64,000 bases of DNA from Candidatus Deferrimicrobiaceae bacterium (GTDB taxonomy: Bacteria; Desulfobacterota; Deferrimicrobia; Deferrimicrobiales; Deferrimicrobiaceae): positions 1 through 64,000 of the forward strand of contig DASXVV010000004.1 of the NCBI GenBank assembly GCA_036504035.1, written 5' to 3'. A program made the translations under genes and the position numbers. Each line of letters begins with the position of its first letter. Positions within the stretch are counted from its first letter, which is position 1. The notes under the pieces were generated by a model. It was not told where the DNA came from. It was given only the letters and a program-made list of their open reading frames with translations, and did not search any database. This document shows positions 36,452 through 45,030 of the stretch, piece by piece.

Positions 36452-37698
36452 GCCTCCTCCAGGACGCCCTCCGGAAGCTTCAGAAAGAGGAACGGATCCA
36501 GCGCGCGCCCGAGCTTCCGCCGCCGACGCCGCTCGACCCGGCCCCTTCGGCGCTCCCCGCCCCGCCCGCCCTGTCGGGCCGCCGAACGCTTTGGCTCGTG
36601 CTCGGCGCCCTGGGCTTGACGCTCGCGGCCGCCAGCGCCGTGCTGGTCGTCGCCCTTCCGTCGAAGAGCACGCTCAAGCCCATGGCACGACGCGAGGCGC
36701 CCGTTGTCGTCCCCGCGGCGTCCGCGGTTCCCGCTTCACCTGTCGACAATGCGGCGGCGGCGGCGCAGACGTCCGCCCCGCCCGCTTCCCGGGCGGACAA
36801 CGTCCCCGTCGCGCCGTTGCCCGAGTCGCCGGCAGCTGCGCCCGAGCCCGAGCCGAAGACGATGGCGAAGGTCCGATCCGCGCGCAATCCGGCCCCGCAT
36901 CGGGCGGTCCGCGTATCCCCTTCCGGAAAGGGCGCCCGCGGGGAAGCCGCCGCGCCCGCCGCGATGCCCCCCGTCGCGTCAGCTCCGGCCGTGACCGCGA
37001 AGGCCCAGGCGGTCCCGTTCGCATCGCCGGCGACCGCGGCCCCTGTCGCGCCGGATGCCGCACCCGCGGCGGCGGTTCGGGAGCGCGTCTCGCCGGCCCC
37101 GTCCGTACAGGATCGCGCCTGGACGGTGGCGCGTTTCAACGAAGGGATCGCTGCCCAGCGGCGCGGCGACTGGGCCGGGGCCGAGGCCGCATTTGCCGAA
37201 GTCGCGGCGCGCGAGCCGTCGCTGGTCGAGGCCTGGAACGGCACCGGGGTGGCGCGGATGCGCCAGAAGAAGACGGAAGGGGCGAAATCGGCGTTCGCGC
37301 GTGCGATTGCACTCGATCCGGCGTATGCGCCCGCCCTGGTCAACGCAGGCCTCCTGTCGATGCAGGCCGAGGGGAAGACCGAGGAGGCCGCGCGCTATTT
37401 CTCCCGTGCCGCGGTTGCCGACCCGGCGTCTCCGGCGCCGCGGGTCAACCTGGCGATCGCGCAGATGCGGCTCGGGCAGTTGCCCGAGGCGGCGGAGACG
37501 CTTGCCGCGGCCCGACGCCGCTTCCCCGGGAACCCCGACTTGCTCTACAATCTGGGCGCCGTCTACGAGCGGTCGGGCGACCGGCCCCGCGCCGTCGCCG
37601 CCTGGAAAGCGTTCCTCAAGGCAGCGGGCGGGCATAGCCCCGCCCTGGAAACGGCGGTCCGGGGACGCCTGGCCGATTGGAACGAACCATCGCACTAG
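36448..37698 (+). CDS. MshN/GspB-like protein with TPR repeats
   Basis: A 416-aa protein beginning MSLLQDALRKLQKE, a short cytoplasmic motif common to MshN- and GspB-like proteins encoded after ExeA. A membrane helix lies at about 46-68, followed by a long Pro/Ala-rich linker and, from about residue 215, four to five TPR units (WNGTGVARMRQKK, ALVNAGLLSMQAEG, LLYNLGAVYERSGD). It probably reaches through the periplasm to the peptidoglycan or secretin. Confidence 0.88.
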   Translation: MSLLQDALRKLQKEERIQRAPELPPPTPLDPAPSALPAPPALSGRRTLWLVLGALGLTLAAASAVLVVALPSKSTLKPMARREAPVVVPAASAVPASPVDNAAAAAQTSAPPASRADNVPVAPLPESPAAAPEPEPKTMAKVRSARNPAPHRAVRVSPSGKGARGEAAAPAAMPPVASAPAVTAKAQAVPFASPATAAPVAPDAAPAAAVRERVSPAPSVQDRAWTVARFNEGIAAQRRGDWAGAEAAFAEVAAREPSLVEAWNGTGVARMRQKKTEGAKSAFARAIALDPAYAPALVNAGLLSMQAEGKTEEAARYFSRAAVADPASPAPRVNLAIAQMRLGQLPEAAETLAAARRRFPGNPDLLYNLGAVYERSGDRPRAVAAWKAFLKAAGGHSPALETAVRGRLADWNEPSH

Positions 37699-37741
37699 GG
37701 CGGCCCGATCGCAGGGGCAGCCAATTTCGGAGAGAGGCATC

Positions 37742-38569
37742 ATGTCGACAAGAGACGAAGCGACTGCAACCATTCTGAACGCGCTGGCAACCGGCCCGAT
37801 CCCGTCGGCGGTCCCGGCGGATTGCGATTACGCCGAGGAGCTGTCCCGGCTCGTCGCCGCCATTTCCGGGACCCGGCGTGTCATCCTGGCGCTCGGCAGC
37901 GGCGATTTTTCCACCCCGGTCGACGGGACCGGGCCGCTCGCCGAGGCGCTGGCTTCCCTCCGGACGTCCATGCTTCGCGTCCTCAGGCAGACGAAGCAGG
38001 CCGCGGCCGGCGATTACAGCCAACAGGTCGAGGCCATGGGGGAGTTCTCCCACGTCTTCAACGGGGTGGTCCAGCGGCTCAAGGAAGTGAACGACGAGCT
38101 GGTCCACGTCGGGAACCACGATAGCCTGACCGGGCTCTACAACCGGACCTTCTTCGACGCCGAGTACGACCGGATGTCGCGCGGCCGGACGTTCCCTATC
38201 AGCTTCATCGTGGCAGACATCAACGGCCTCAAGCTGGCAAACGACCGGCGGGGGAACGCGGTCGGCGACGAGCTGATCACCCGGGCCGGCGAGCTGCTCC
38301 GCCGGCAGGTCCGGGCCGACGACGTTCTCGCACGGGTCGGCGGCGACGAGTTCGTCATGCTCCTGCCCCATGCCGACGCGGCGGCGGCCGAGATGATTCT
38401 CAATCGGATCCGCACGGCCATGGCAAAGGAGGAGGCGGCCGGCGAGGACCTTCCCGTCTCGCTCTCGCTGGGATCGGGGACCGCGCCGAAGCCCGAGCGG
38501 ATGGCCGACGCCCTCAAGGAAGCCGACGACCGGATGACGCTCGACAAGGCCGCCCATTACCTGAAATAG
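37742..38569 (+). CDS. Diguanylate cyclase (GGDEF domain) at the end of the pilus operon
   Basis: A 275-aa cytoplasmic protein making c-di-GMP. The N-terminal half is helical and HAMP-like (LRTSMLRVLRQTKQAAAGDYSQQV), with no membrane segment. The GGDEF domain begins at about residue 125 (DSLTGLYNRTFF) and has an intact active site RVGGDEFVML near residue 200. An inhibitory I-site RADD sits exactly five residues before GGDEF, so product feedback is expected. It lies 43 bases after the TPR gene and could feed c-di-GMP to the operon's own MshEN-containing ATPase. Confidence 0.93.
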   Translation: MSTRDEATATILNALATGPIPSAVPADCDYAEELSRLVAAISGTRRVILALGSGDFSTPVDGTGPLAEALASLRTSMLRVLRQTKQAAAGDYSQQVEAMGEFSHVFNGVVQRLKEVNDELVHVGNHDSLTGLYNRTFFDAEYDRMSRGRTFPISFIVADINGLKLANDRRGNAVGDELITRAGELLRRQVRADDVLARVGGDEFVMLLPHADAAAAEMILNRIRTAMAKEEAAGEDLPVSLSLGSGTAPKPERMADALKEADDRMTLDKAAHYLK

Positions 38570-38592
38570 AGGGGCGCCCCTCCCGGCCGGGC

Positions 38593-38621
38593 TTGACGTG
38601 CGGGGGGCGTCCGGTCAGAAT
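38593..38621 (+). promoter_or_regulatory. Promoter of the btuFCD leader
   Basis: TTGACG (38593-38598), a 17-base spacer and CAGAAT (38616-38621). Predicted initiation about 38628, just where the riboswitch structure starts. A 14-bp perfect palindrome (38569-38582) sits between the cyclase stop and this promoter. Confidence 0.55.
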
Positions 38622-38626
38622 GGTGG

Positions 38627-38886
38627 GACGGAAGTTCCCGTCGGGTGGTTGCCGCGTGCCGAAATCGGTCGGCCCGGGCGCCACTGGGAAGATGGTGAGA
38701 ATCCATCGCTGCCCCGCAACTGTAACCGGCGACGAAATCCACACCGCTCCGCATCGAAGATTTTCACGAGGAGCGAGCCACCGGGCGCCATGCCGCTCCG
38801 GGAAGGCGTGGAAAGTAGGCCGCGACCCTGCAATCTTTGCGGGGCCGCCGAAACCGGAAGCCAGGAGACCGGCCCGACGCGGAGTT
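38627..38886 (+). promoter_or_regulatory. Cobalamin riboswitch 1 (upstream of btuFCD)
   Basis: The conserved core is present: GGTGAGAATCCATCGCTGCC followed by CCGCAACTGTAA at 38694-38725, and the distal element GCCAGGAGACCGGCC at 38860-38874. This is the adenosylcobalamin-type aptamer layout with the usual roughly 150-base middle. It controls the first gene of the B12 transporter, and the intergenic gap of 441 bases is essentially all leader RNA. Confidence 0.9.
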
Positions 38887-38965
38887 TTCCCGAGCTACCT
38901 TTCGTGGGAGAAGGGTCGGGAAACGCAGGGCGCGTCGCCATCGTTCGCATCGCCTGCTTTGTGAT

Positions 38966-39007
38966 CCCCCCTCCTTTTCCCCGTCGGGAACCAGGGCGGG
39001 GGTTTTT
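38966..39007 (+). terminator. Candidate expression-platform terminator of riboswitch 1
   Basis: A C-run (38966-38971) can pair with a G-run (38998-39002) that is followed directly by TTTTT, just before the TTG start of btuF. The same G-run is the only Shine-Dalgarno-like sequence, so the stem could block both transcription and translation. Confidence 0.5.
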
Positions 39008-39010
39008 CGT

Positions 39011-39997
39011 TTGAAGGCATCGTCAATCCATCGCGGAAGCAGGGACCGGATCCGGCGCACGGTGCTCGCGCTCCGGTTACCGCTGGTTCTCCTGCCGCTG
39101 CTCCTCGCGCTGTTCTCCCTGCAATCGGACGCGTTCTATCCCGTCCGTTCCCGCACCGACCCGTTTCCCCTGGCCATGAAAGACGCCCGGGGCGCTGTTG
39201 TCCGCCTCCCGGCCGCGCCGCGCCGCGTCGTGTCGATCGCGCCCAGCTTGACCGAGATCGTCTTCCTGCTCGGGAAATCGTCGTCGTTGGTCGGCACGAC
39301 CCGCTACTGCAACTTCCCGCCCGCCGCGGCGAAACTGCCGAAGGTGGGCGGCATCTCCGACCCCGACGTGGAGCGGATCGTGGCCGCATCTCCGGATCTC
39401 GTGCTTTGCACCACGGACGGCAACCCGAAAGACAAGGTCGAAGCGATAGAGGGTTTGCACATCCCGGCCTACTGCGTCGCCCCGCAGAACCTCGAAGGGA
39501 TCTTCGACACGGTCGAGCGCGTCGGCGCGCTGCTGGGCGTTCCCGCGGAAGGAAAGCGGCAGGCGACGCTCCTGCGCCGCCGCGCCGGGCGGGCGAGCCG
39601 CCCGGGATCGAGGACGTCGCCGCGAGTGCTGTTCGTGGTCTCCACCAGCCCCGTCATCGCGGCCGGCGGCGGCACGTTCATGGACGAGCTGATCCGCGTC
39701 TCGGGGGGCGTCAACGCGGCGGGCGGTTTCGCGACCCGGTACCCGCGCCTATCGACGGAAGACCTGCTTTCCGCCGCGCCCGACCTGATCCTCGTCGCGT
39801 CGATGGTCGGCGTCGATCGCTTTTCGCCCGAGGTGACGCGCTGGAAGCAGGTGCCCGCGTTCCGGGACGGGGCGGTCGACTACGTCGACGGCGATATCGT
39901 CACGCGGCCGGGCCCGCGGATGGTCGACGCGCTCGAGACGGTCTCGCGCCGCCTCGACCGCTGGCGGGCCGCGCATACGCCCGGGAGGAGGCGCTGA
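39011..39997 (+). CDS. btuF: Cobalamin ABC transporter periplasmic binding protein (BtuF-like)
   Basis: A 328-aa periplasmic binding protein of the helical-backbone class. The start is TTG at 39011: it gives a basic n-region, the hydrophobic core LPLVLLPLLLALFSL and a cleavage site near SDA. The mature protein has RRVVSIAPSLTEIVFLLG, a motif shared by BtuF and siderophore-binding proteins, and TRYCNFPP. A later start at GTG 39062 would remove the basic n-region. Two cobalamin riboswitches in this locus and adjacent BtuC/BtuD/BtuB argue for B12 rather than siderophores. Its stop overlaps btuC by one base. Confidence 0.9.
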   Translation: MKASSIHRGSRDRIRRTVLALRLPLVLLPLLLALFSLQSDAFYPVRSRTDPFPLAMKDARGAVVRLPAAPRRVVSIAPSLTEIVFLLGKSSSLVGTTRYCNFPPAAAKLPKVGGISDPDVERIVAASPDLVLCTTDGNPKDKVEAIEGLHIPAYCVAPQNLEGIFDTVERVGALLGVPAEGKRQATLLRRRAGRASRPGSRTSPRVLFVVSTSPVIAAGGGTFMDELIRVSGGVNAAGGFATRYPRLSTEDLLSAAPDLILVASMVGVDRFSPEVTRWKQVPAFRDGAVDYVDGDIVTRPGPRMVDALETVSRRLDRWRAAHTPGRRR

Positions 39998-40980
39998 TGC
40001 GGCCGGTCGTCGTCTACCCGCTGCTGGGCGCGGCGTTCGCCGGCGCGATGGCGCTGTCGGTCGCGACCGGCTCGACCCATATCGCGCCCGCCGACGTCCT
40101 CGGGGCGCTGGCCGGAGGCGGCGCCGACACCGCCGCGCGGGTCGTGCGCGAGCTGCGGCTCCCGCGGGCGCTTCTGGGCGCCATGGTGGGGGGCGCGCTC
40201 TCCGTCTCCGGCGTCGCGTTCCAGGCGTTGCTGCGCAACCCGCTGGCCGACCCGTACATTCTGGGCGTCTCGGGCGGCGCCGCGGTCGGGGCGCTGCTCG
40301 CCTCGCTGTTCGTCACATCGGCGTTCCTGCCGCTGCCCGCCTGCGCCTTTCTGGGGGCGGCGCTCGCCGCGACGGCGGTCTTCCTGCTGGCGCGCCGCGG
40401 TGGCGGCGTATCGCGCGAGCGGCTCGTCCTCATGGGCGTCGTGGTCGGCGCCTTCCTCAACGCGCTCATCATGATGATGGTGACGATGGCGCCGCCGGGC
40501 CGGATCCCCGGGGCGATCTACTGGCTGATGGGCGACCTTGGGCAGGGGACGCTCTCGCGTGTCGGCCTGCTCGCGCCTTACGTCGCGGTTGGCCTTATCG
40601 TGCTGCTGCTGCTTTCGCGCGGTCTTGACCTGCTGCTGCTTGGCGACGAGGCCGCGTTCCAGGCAGGGCTGCCCGTCGAGCGGATCAAGACGGTGCTCTA
40701 CCTCACTGCATCGCTTTTGGCGGGCTCCGTCGTCGCGGTCTCGGGGCTGATCGGTTTCATCGGCCTGATCGTCCCGCACGGGGCGCGGGCGCTGGTCGGC
40801 TCGTCGCACCGGCGGCTCCTGCCTGCCGCGCTGCTGCTGGGCGCCGCATTCCTGCTGGTCGCCGACGTCGCCGCGCGCACGCTGTCGCCCTCGGGGGAGC
40901 TGCCGGTGGGGGCGGTCACCGCGCTGGTCGGCGCCCCGTTCTTCCTTGTGCTGCTGCGACGGAAGGGGACCGGCGCATGA
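39997..40980 (+). CDS. btuC: Cobalamin ABC transporter permease (BtuC-like)
   Basis: A 327-aa FecCD-family permease with about ten membrane helices. The family motifs are clear: LRLPRALLGAMVGGALSVSG, FQALLRNPLADPYILGVS and the cytoplasmic coupling loop SGLIGFIGLIVPHGAR. It forms the inner-membrane channel with BtuD. It starts one base into the btuF stop and overlaps btuD by 4 bases. Confidence 0.95.
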   Translation: MRPVVVYPLLGAAFAGAMALSVATGSTHIAPADVLGALAGGGADTAARVVRELRLPRALLGAMVGGALSVSGVAFQALLRNPLADPYILGVSGGAAVGALLASLFVTSAFLPLPACAFLGAALAATAVFLLARRGGGVSRERLVLMGVVVGAFLNALIMMMVTMAPPGRIPGAIYWLMGDLGQGTLSRVGLLAPYVAVGLIVLLLLSRGLDLLLLGDEAAFQAGLPVERIKTVLYLTASLLAGSVVAVSGLIGFIGLIVPHGARALVGSSHRRLLPAALLLGAAFLLVADVAARTLSPSGELPVGAVTALVGAPFFLVLLRRKGTGA

Positions 40981-41783
40981 GCGGGCCGGCGCTGTCGGCG
41001 CGCGCCGTGTCGTTTCGATACGGCGGCCGGGCGGTACTGTCGGATGTCTCCTTCGCGATGACGGCGGGAGAGGTCGTCATCCTGCTCGGCCCCAACGGGG
41101 CGGGGAAAAGCACGCTGCTGCGGCTGCTCTCCGGGACGCTGTCGCCCGCCTCGGGCGAGATCGCGCTGTTCGGGCGCGCGCCGGCCGATTACTCCCGTCG
41201 GGAGATGGCGCGGCGCCTGTCGGTCGTCGGCCAGGACCCGCCGGTCGATTTCCCGATGTCGGTCGCGGAATACGTGGCGCTCGGCCGTTACCCGCATCTC
41301 GGCCTGTTCGGCGGCGAGGGCGTCGGCGACCGGGAAAAGGTTTCGCAGGCGCTTTCGGCCTCCGGATTGTCCGACCTCGCAGGGCGGCCCCTGTCGGCGC
41401 TGTCGGCGGGCGAGCGGCAACGCGCCGCAGTCGCCCGGGCGATCGCGCAGGACGCCCGGGTCATGCTGTTCGACGAGCCGACCGCGTTCCTCGACATCCG
41501 CCACCGGGTGCTGTTCCACGAGATCGTCGAGCGGCTCGCGGGCGAAGGCGGTATCGGTGCGCTGGTCGCATCGCACGACCTCTCGCTTTCGGCCGAGTAC
41601 GGCGACCGGATCGTGCTTTTGGCCGGGGGCGCCGTGATGGCCGACGGCAGGCCCGAGGACGTGCTGACGCCCGAAAACGTTTACGCGGCGTACGGCGTCG
41701 AGGTCGTGTGCGACCGGAACCCGGCGACGGGCGCAGTCCGCATCACGCCGGTCCGGCGCAGCCGGGCAAGGCAGGACGGGTAG
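40977..41783 (+). CDS. btuD: Cobalamin ABC transporter ATPase (BtuD-like)
   Basis: A 268-aa ABC ATPase. Walker A GPNGAGKST is at about residues 38-46, the Q-loop at VVGQDPP, the signature LSAGERQR near 140, Walker B VMLFDEP and the H-loop ASHDL. It energises BtuC. ATG 40977 overlaps the btuC stop as ATGA. Confidence 0.95.
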   Translation: MSGPALSARAVSFRYGGRAVLSDVSFAMTAGEVVILLGPNGAGKSTLLRLLSGTLSPASGEIALFGRAPADYSRREMARRLSVVGQDPPVDFPMSVAEYVALGRYPHLGLFGGEGVGDREKVSQALSASGLSDLAGRPLSALSAGERQRAAVARAIAQDARVMLFDEPTAFLDIRHRVLFHEIVERLAGEGGIGALVASHDLSLSAEYGDRIVLLAGGAVMADGRPEDVLTPENVYAAYGVEVVCDRNPATGAVRITPVRRSRARQDG

Positions 41784-41789
41784 GAACAG

Positions 41790-41990
41790 GAAGCAGGCAG
41801 GAAGGAAGCACCACGAGGGCGGAAGCCGGGGAAGGCCGTGAGAGGCGGCCGCTGCCCCCGCAACCGTAACGGGAACGAACACCGCGGCAGGCCCGCCACG
41901 CGCAGGCCGAAACCACTGGGAGGAGAGCTCCCGGGAAGGCGCGGCAAGTAGGCAAGGAAACGATGCCCGGAGCCGGTAGATCCGGACCGC
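41790..41990 (+). promoter_or_regulatory. Cobalamin riboswitch 2 (between btuD and btuB)
   Basis: The core motif is GGCCGTGAGAGGCGGCC followed by GCTGCCCCCGCAACCGTAA at 41833-41869, and the distal element GCCCGGAGCCGG lies at 41964-41975. No promoter could be seen between btuD and this aptamer, so it may act on read-through from btuFCD as well as on its own transcript. A Shine-Dalgarno GAGGAGG follows at 42016-42022. Confidence 0.9.
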
Positions 41991-42026
41991 CCCATTACAT
42001 TCCCCTTTCGAGGGCGAGGAGGAGCA

Positions 42027-43979
42027 ATGAATCACGGAATCGGAAACAGGGCGCCGGGCATCCTGCGGTGGGCGGCGGCAAGCGGCGTGGCCGTCGCGAT
42101 GCTGCTGGCGGGCACGGGTCCGGCCGCATGGGCTGACGACGAAACGGTGACGACGATCGACCCGGTCCAGGTGACGGCGACGCGCATCCCGAAGAAGGTG
42201 AGCGAGCAGGCGTCGTCGGTCAGCGTGGTGACGCGCGAGGAGATCGAGCTGGGCAACCAGCCGCTGGTCGGCGATGCCATGCAGGGCCTTCCCGGCGTCG
42301 AGGTACGGCGGAAGGGGACGCCCGGCAACCAGGAAGACATCAAGATCCGCGGCGGTTCGGGCAAGAATACGCTCGTCCTGATCGACGGCTTCCCGGTCAA
42401 CAGCCCGACGTTCGGTGCCTTCGATATCGGCTCGCTGCCGGCGGACGCCTTCGAACGGGTCGAGGTGATGCGGGGGGCGCAGGGCGCGCTGTACGGGTCC
42501 AGCGCCATGAGCGGCGTCGTGAATTTCGTTCCCCGGAAGGGGGACGAGGGGCGCGAGGGGGGCGGGGGGATTTCCGGCGGCAGCTACAACTCCCTCAAAT
42601 GGAACGGTTACGGGCAGGGGGGCGACGCCGACCGGAACTTTCATCTCGGTCTTTCCGGCTTCAACAGCGACGGGCAGTTCCGGAACGACGACGTCCGGTC
42701 GGTGTCGTTCCTTGGCACCGGCGAGACCACGGTCGGCCAACGGAACCGGCTGCACGCCATCGTTCTCTCGACCGACACGAACAAGGGGATCGCGATCGAC
42801 GGGACGCAGCCGCTCGACATCAACCACCTCCAGGACCGCCGCAGCTTCCTGGCCGGGTTGCGCTGGGAGACGCAGCTGTCGAAGGTCCTCTCGATCACCG
42901 CGTACGGAAGCCAGTTCGACGAGTTCTTCCACGAGAAGGACCCGGTCGACCCCGGGGAGGTGTCGCCCTGGGGTGGTCCCCCCTTCGCCTTCGAAGAGAC
43001 CACCAAGACCCGGAAGCAGTCCGGCGGGCTGACGGGGCACCTGGCGGCGGGACCGTATTCCGACACCTTCCTCGGCGCCGAATATGCCAAGGACCGCGCG
43101 GGCGATTCCACCTTTTCCAATTTCGGCGACAGCGTGAAGGGCGACGCGACGATCAACCGGTCCGTCTACCTGCAGGAGGAGCTCCACTTCGCGAAGCGGG
43201 CCGGGCTGAGCGCAGGCGCACGGCTCGACAAGAACAGCGAGGCGGGCACCCAGTTCAACCCGAAGGCGGCGGCGTACTGCAACCTCGACGCGATCGGCAC
43301 CCGGCTTCGGGCCGGCGTGGGGCGGGGATTCCGCACGCCCGGTTTCATGGACAAGGACGTGACGTTCGGTGGAAACCCGGATCTCAAGCCGGAGACGACG
43401 GTCTCGCATGAGGCGGGGATCGACGTCCGCCTTCCGGGAAGGCTCGGCCAGCTCTCGGCGACCTGGTTCTACCAGAACTTCCACGGTCGGTTCCAGACCG
43501 GGCCGGCCTCGGCCGCGCACCCGTTCGGGCAGCTCGAGAACATCGGCCGGTCGTATGCGCGGGGGATCGAGACGTCGGTCGCATTGCGCCCGATGAAGGA
43601 GATCGAGGCGACGCTCGGCTATACGCTCACCGATTCGTGGGACTCGACCAACCAGGTCCGGCTGCAGGGGATTCCAAGGCATCGCGGGACCGCTTCGCTG
43701 CTCCTGCGCCCGATCGACCCGTGGGAGACCCGGATCGACTGGCAGGCCGAGAGCAACATGCTCGACTTCGGGCCGGCCGACCTGGTTCCCACGGTGCGCG
43801 GCGGCTATGCCCGGGTCGACCTTTCCACCCGTTACACCTGGACCGTGGCGAACGCGGCGATCCGGGAAGTGGCGCTGACGGGGGAGGTGCGCGACCTGAC
43901 GAACCGGCAGTTCGAGGAGCGGCGGAACTACCCGGTGACCGGGACCACCTTCATGGTGGGGACCCAGATCCGGATGTAG
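42027..43979 (+). CDS. btuB: TonB-dependent outer-membrane receptor (BtuB-like)
   Basis: A 650-aa receptor. The signal peptide (core VAVAMLLAGTGPAAWA) is followed by a TonB-box-like TIDPVQVTAT. The plug domain has GDAMQGLPGVEVRR, IRGGSGKNTLVLIDG and VEVMRGAQGALYGSSAMSG. The 22-stranded barrel region ends in an aromatic-rich strand GTTFMVGTQIRM. Riboswitch control and adjacency to btuFCD make vitamin B12 the likely ligand. ATG 42027 has a strong GAGGAGG. Confidence 0.93.
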   Translation: MNHGIGNRAPGILRWAAASGVAVAMLLAGTGPAAWADDETVTTIDPVQVTATRIPKKVSEQASSVSVVTREEIELGNQPLVGDAMQGLPGVEVRRKGTPGNQEDIKIRGGSGKNTLVLIDGFPVNSPTFGAFDIGSLPADAFERVEVMRGAQGALYGSSAMSGVVNFVPRKGDEGREGGGGISGGSYNSLKWNGYGQGGDADRNFHLGLSGFNSDGQFRNDDVRSVSFLGTGETTVGQRNRLHAIVLSTDTNKGIAIDGTQPLDINHLQDRRSFLAGLRWETQLSKVLSITAYGSQFDEFFHEKDPVDPGEVSPWGGPPFAFEETTKTRKQSGGLTGHLAAGPYSDTFLGAEYAKDRAGDSTFSNFGDSVKGDATINRSVYLQEELHFAKRAGLSAGARLDKNSEAGTQFNPKAAAYCNLDAIGTRLRAGVGRGFRTPGFMDKDVTFGGNPDLKPETTVSHEAGIDVRLPGRLGQLSATWFYQNFHGRFQTGPASAAHPFGQLENIGRSYARGIETSVALRPMKEIEATLGYTLTDSWDSTNQVRLQGIPRHRGTASLLLRPIDPWETRIDWQAESNMLDFGPADLVPTVRGGYARVDLSTRYTWTVANAAIREVALTGEVRDLTNRQFEERRNYPVTGTTFMVGTQIRM

Positions 43980-43986
43980 GGAAAAA

Positions 43987-44015
43987 CCCGGGGGTGGCGC
44001 ACCGCCGCCCCCGGG
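43987..44015. terminator. Hairpin between btuB and tonB
   Basis: An 8-bp perfect GC stem (43987-43994 with 44008-44015) plus four or five inner pairs. On the plus strand no U-run follows; on the minus strand the stem is followed by TTTTT. It may attenuate read-through into tonB. Confidence 0.45.
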
Positions 44016-44060
44016 GAATCATCCAAAACAGATCGGCGACGAAAAGGAAACGATCGGGGC

Positions 44061-44999
44061 ATGGACAGCGGGAACACAGGGGTTATCGGTCGGACCGGGG
44101 CGTTTCCCTCGGCCGGGGCGAAGGCGGGGGGGCAAAAGGCGCTTGCGGCGTCACCGATTCGGCGCGCCCTGGGGTTATCGGCCTTGGCGCACCTGCTGGC
44201 CGTCGGCGGGTTTCTCGTCGTCGCCGCTGCGGGTCCTCGCGCGCCCGCGTTCGTCGAGGTGTCGCTGGTCGCGCCGCCCCGGGAGACCCTGCTGCCGGCG
44301 GCCGTTTCCGGGGGCGCCGGCAACCGGTCGCCGCACGCGGCATCCGCCCGACCGGCACCCCGCCCCGCCACGGATCCGGGTCGGGCACAGGGCCGATTGC
44401 AAGGGAGGGCGTTGCCGGCGTCTGGTCTGCCTGCCCAAATCTCGCCGGCAGCCGCACCCGTTCAATCGCCCGCGCCGCCGCTGACGGCGCCCTCGCGGCC
44501 GACGACATCCGGCGCGGCCGCACACCCGGCATTGCCGTCCGTCGCCGGAGGCATCCCGGGGGGCATCGGCATCCCGGACGGCGGTGTACGCCTGTCCGGT
44601 CCTGCGCCGACGGGGTCCGCATCGGGCGCCGGCCGCGAAGGCGCCGGCTTCGCTTCACCGGGCTACGCCGGCCGCAGCGGGTCCGGCGTTTCGGGCTCCG
44701 GCGCCCTTTCCGGGGACGGGACGGGTCATGTCCCGCCCGCCCCACGCGCCCTGCGCGACCGGATCCAGTCGCGCGTCGCTTACCCGGCTGAGTCGATCCG
44801 CCGGGAGGAGGAGGGCGAAGTGCTGCTGCGCGTGCTCGTCGGGCGCGAAGGCGATCCCCGAGAGATCCGTGTCGTCCGGAGCAGCGGCGTCCGTCGTCTC
44901 GACGAGGCCGCAAGGCGGGGCGTCGGCGGCGCTGCCCCGTTGCCCTCATCGCCCGGCTGGTACGAAGTCCCCGTCCGCTTCTCCCTGCGCATCGACTGA
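44061..44999 (+). CDS. tonB: TonB-like energy transducer
   Basis: A 312-aa protein with a single N-terminal membrane anchor (ALGLSALAHLLAVGGFLVVA), a long Pro/Ala/Gly-rich periplasmic linker and a C-terminal TonB domain: RVAYPAESIRREEEGEVLLR, VVRSSGVRRLDEAARRGV and YEVPVRFSLRID. It would transmit proton-motive force to the BtuB-like receptor. No exbB or exbD is in this window, so it must share those elsewhere. It lies 81 bases after btuB. Confidence 0.92.
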   Translation: MDSGNTGVIGRTGAFPSAGAKAGGQKALAASPIRRALGLSALAHLLAVGGFLVVAAAGPRAPAFVEVSLVAPPRETLLPAAVSGGAGNRSPHAASARPAPRPATDPGRAQGRLQGRALPASGLPAQISPAAAPVQSPAPPLTAPSRPTTSGAAAHPALPSVAGGIPGGIGIPDGGVRLSGPAPTGSASGAGREGAGFASPGYAGRSGSGVSGSGALSGDGTGHVPPAPRALRDRIQSRVAYPAESIRREEEGEVLLRVLVGREGDPREIRVVRSSGVRRLDEAARRGVGGAAPLPSSPGWYEVPVRFSLRID

Positions 45000-45015
45000 T
45001 CCCACCCTGACGGGC

Positions 45016-45021
45016 TATAAT
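45016..45021 (+). promoter_or_regulatory. Consensus TATAAT just before the methyltransferase start
   Basis: A perfect -10 nine bases before ATG 45031; a weak TCGACT lies 18 bases upstream, overlapping the tonB end. The transcript would be leaderless or nearly so, and no Shine-Dalgarno site is present. Confidence 0.5.
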
Positions 45022-45030
45022 CCGTTCACT

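Noticed and set aside
38593-39014. Small open frames in the region upstream of btuF
   Set aside because: They overlap the cobalamin aptamer and its conserved core, and have no homology.
42027-44999. TonB receptor and TonB as a siderophore system
   Set aside because: Two cobalamin riboswitches and BtuFCD-like genes in the same orientation make vitamin B12 uptake a better reading.
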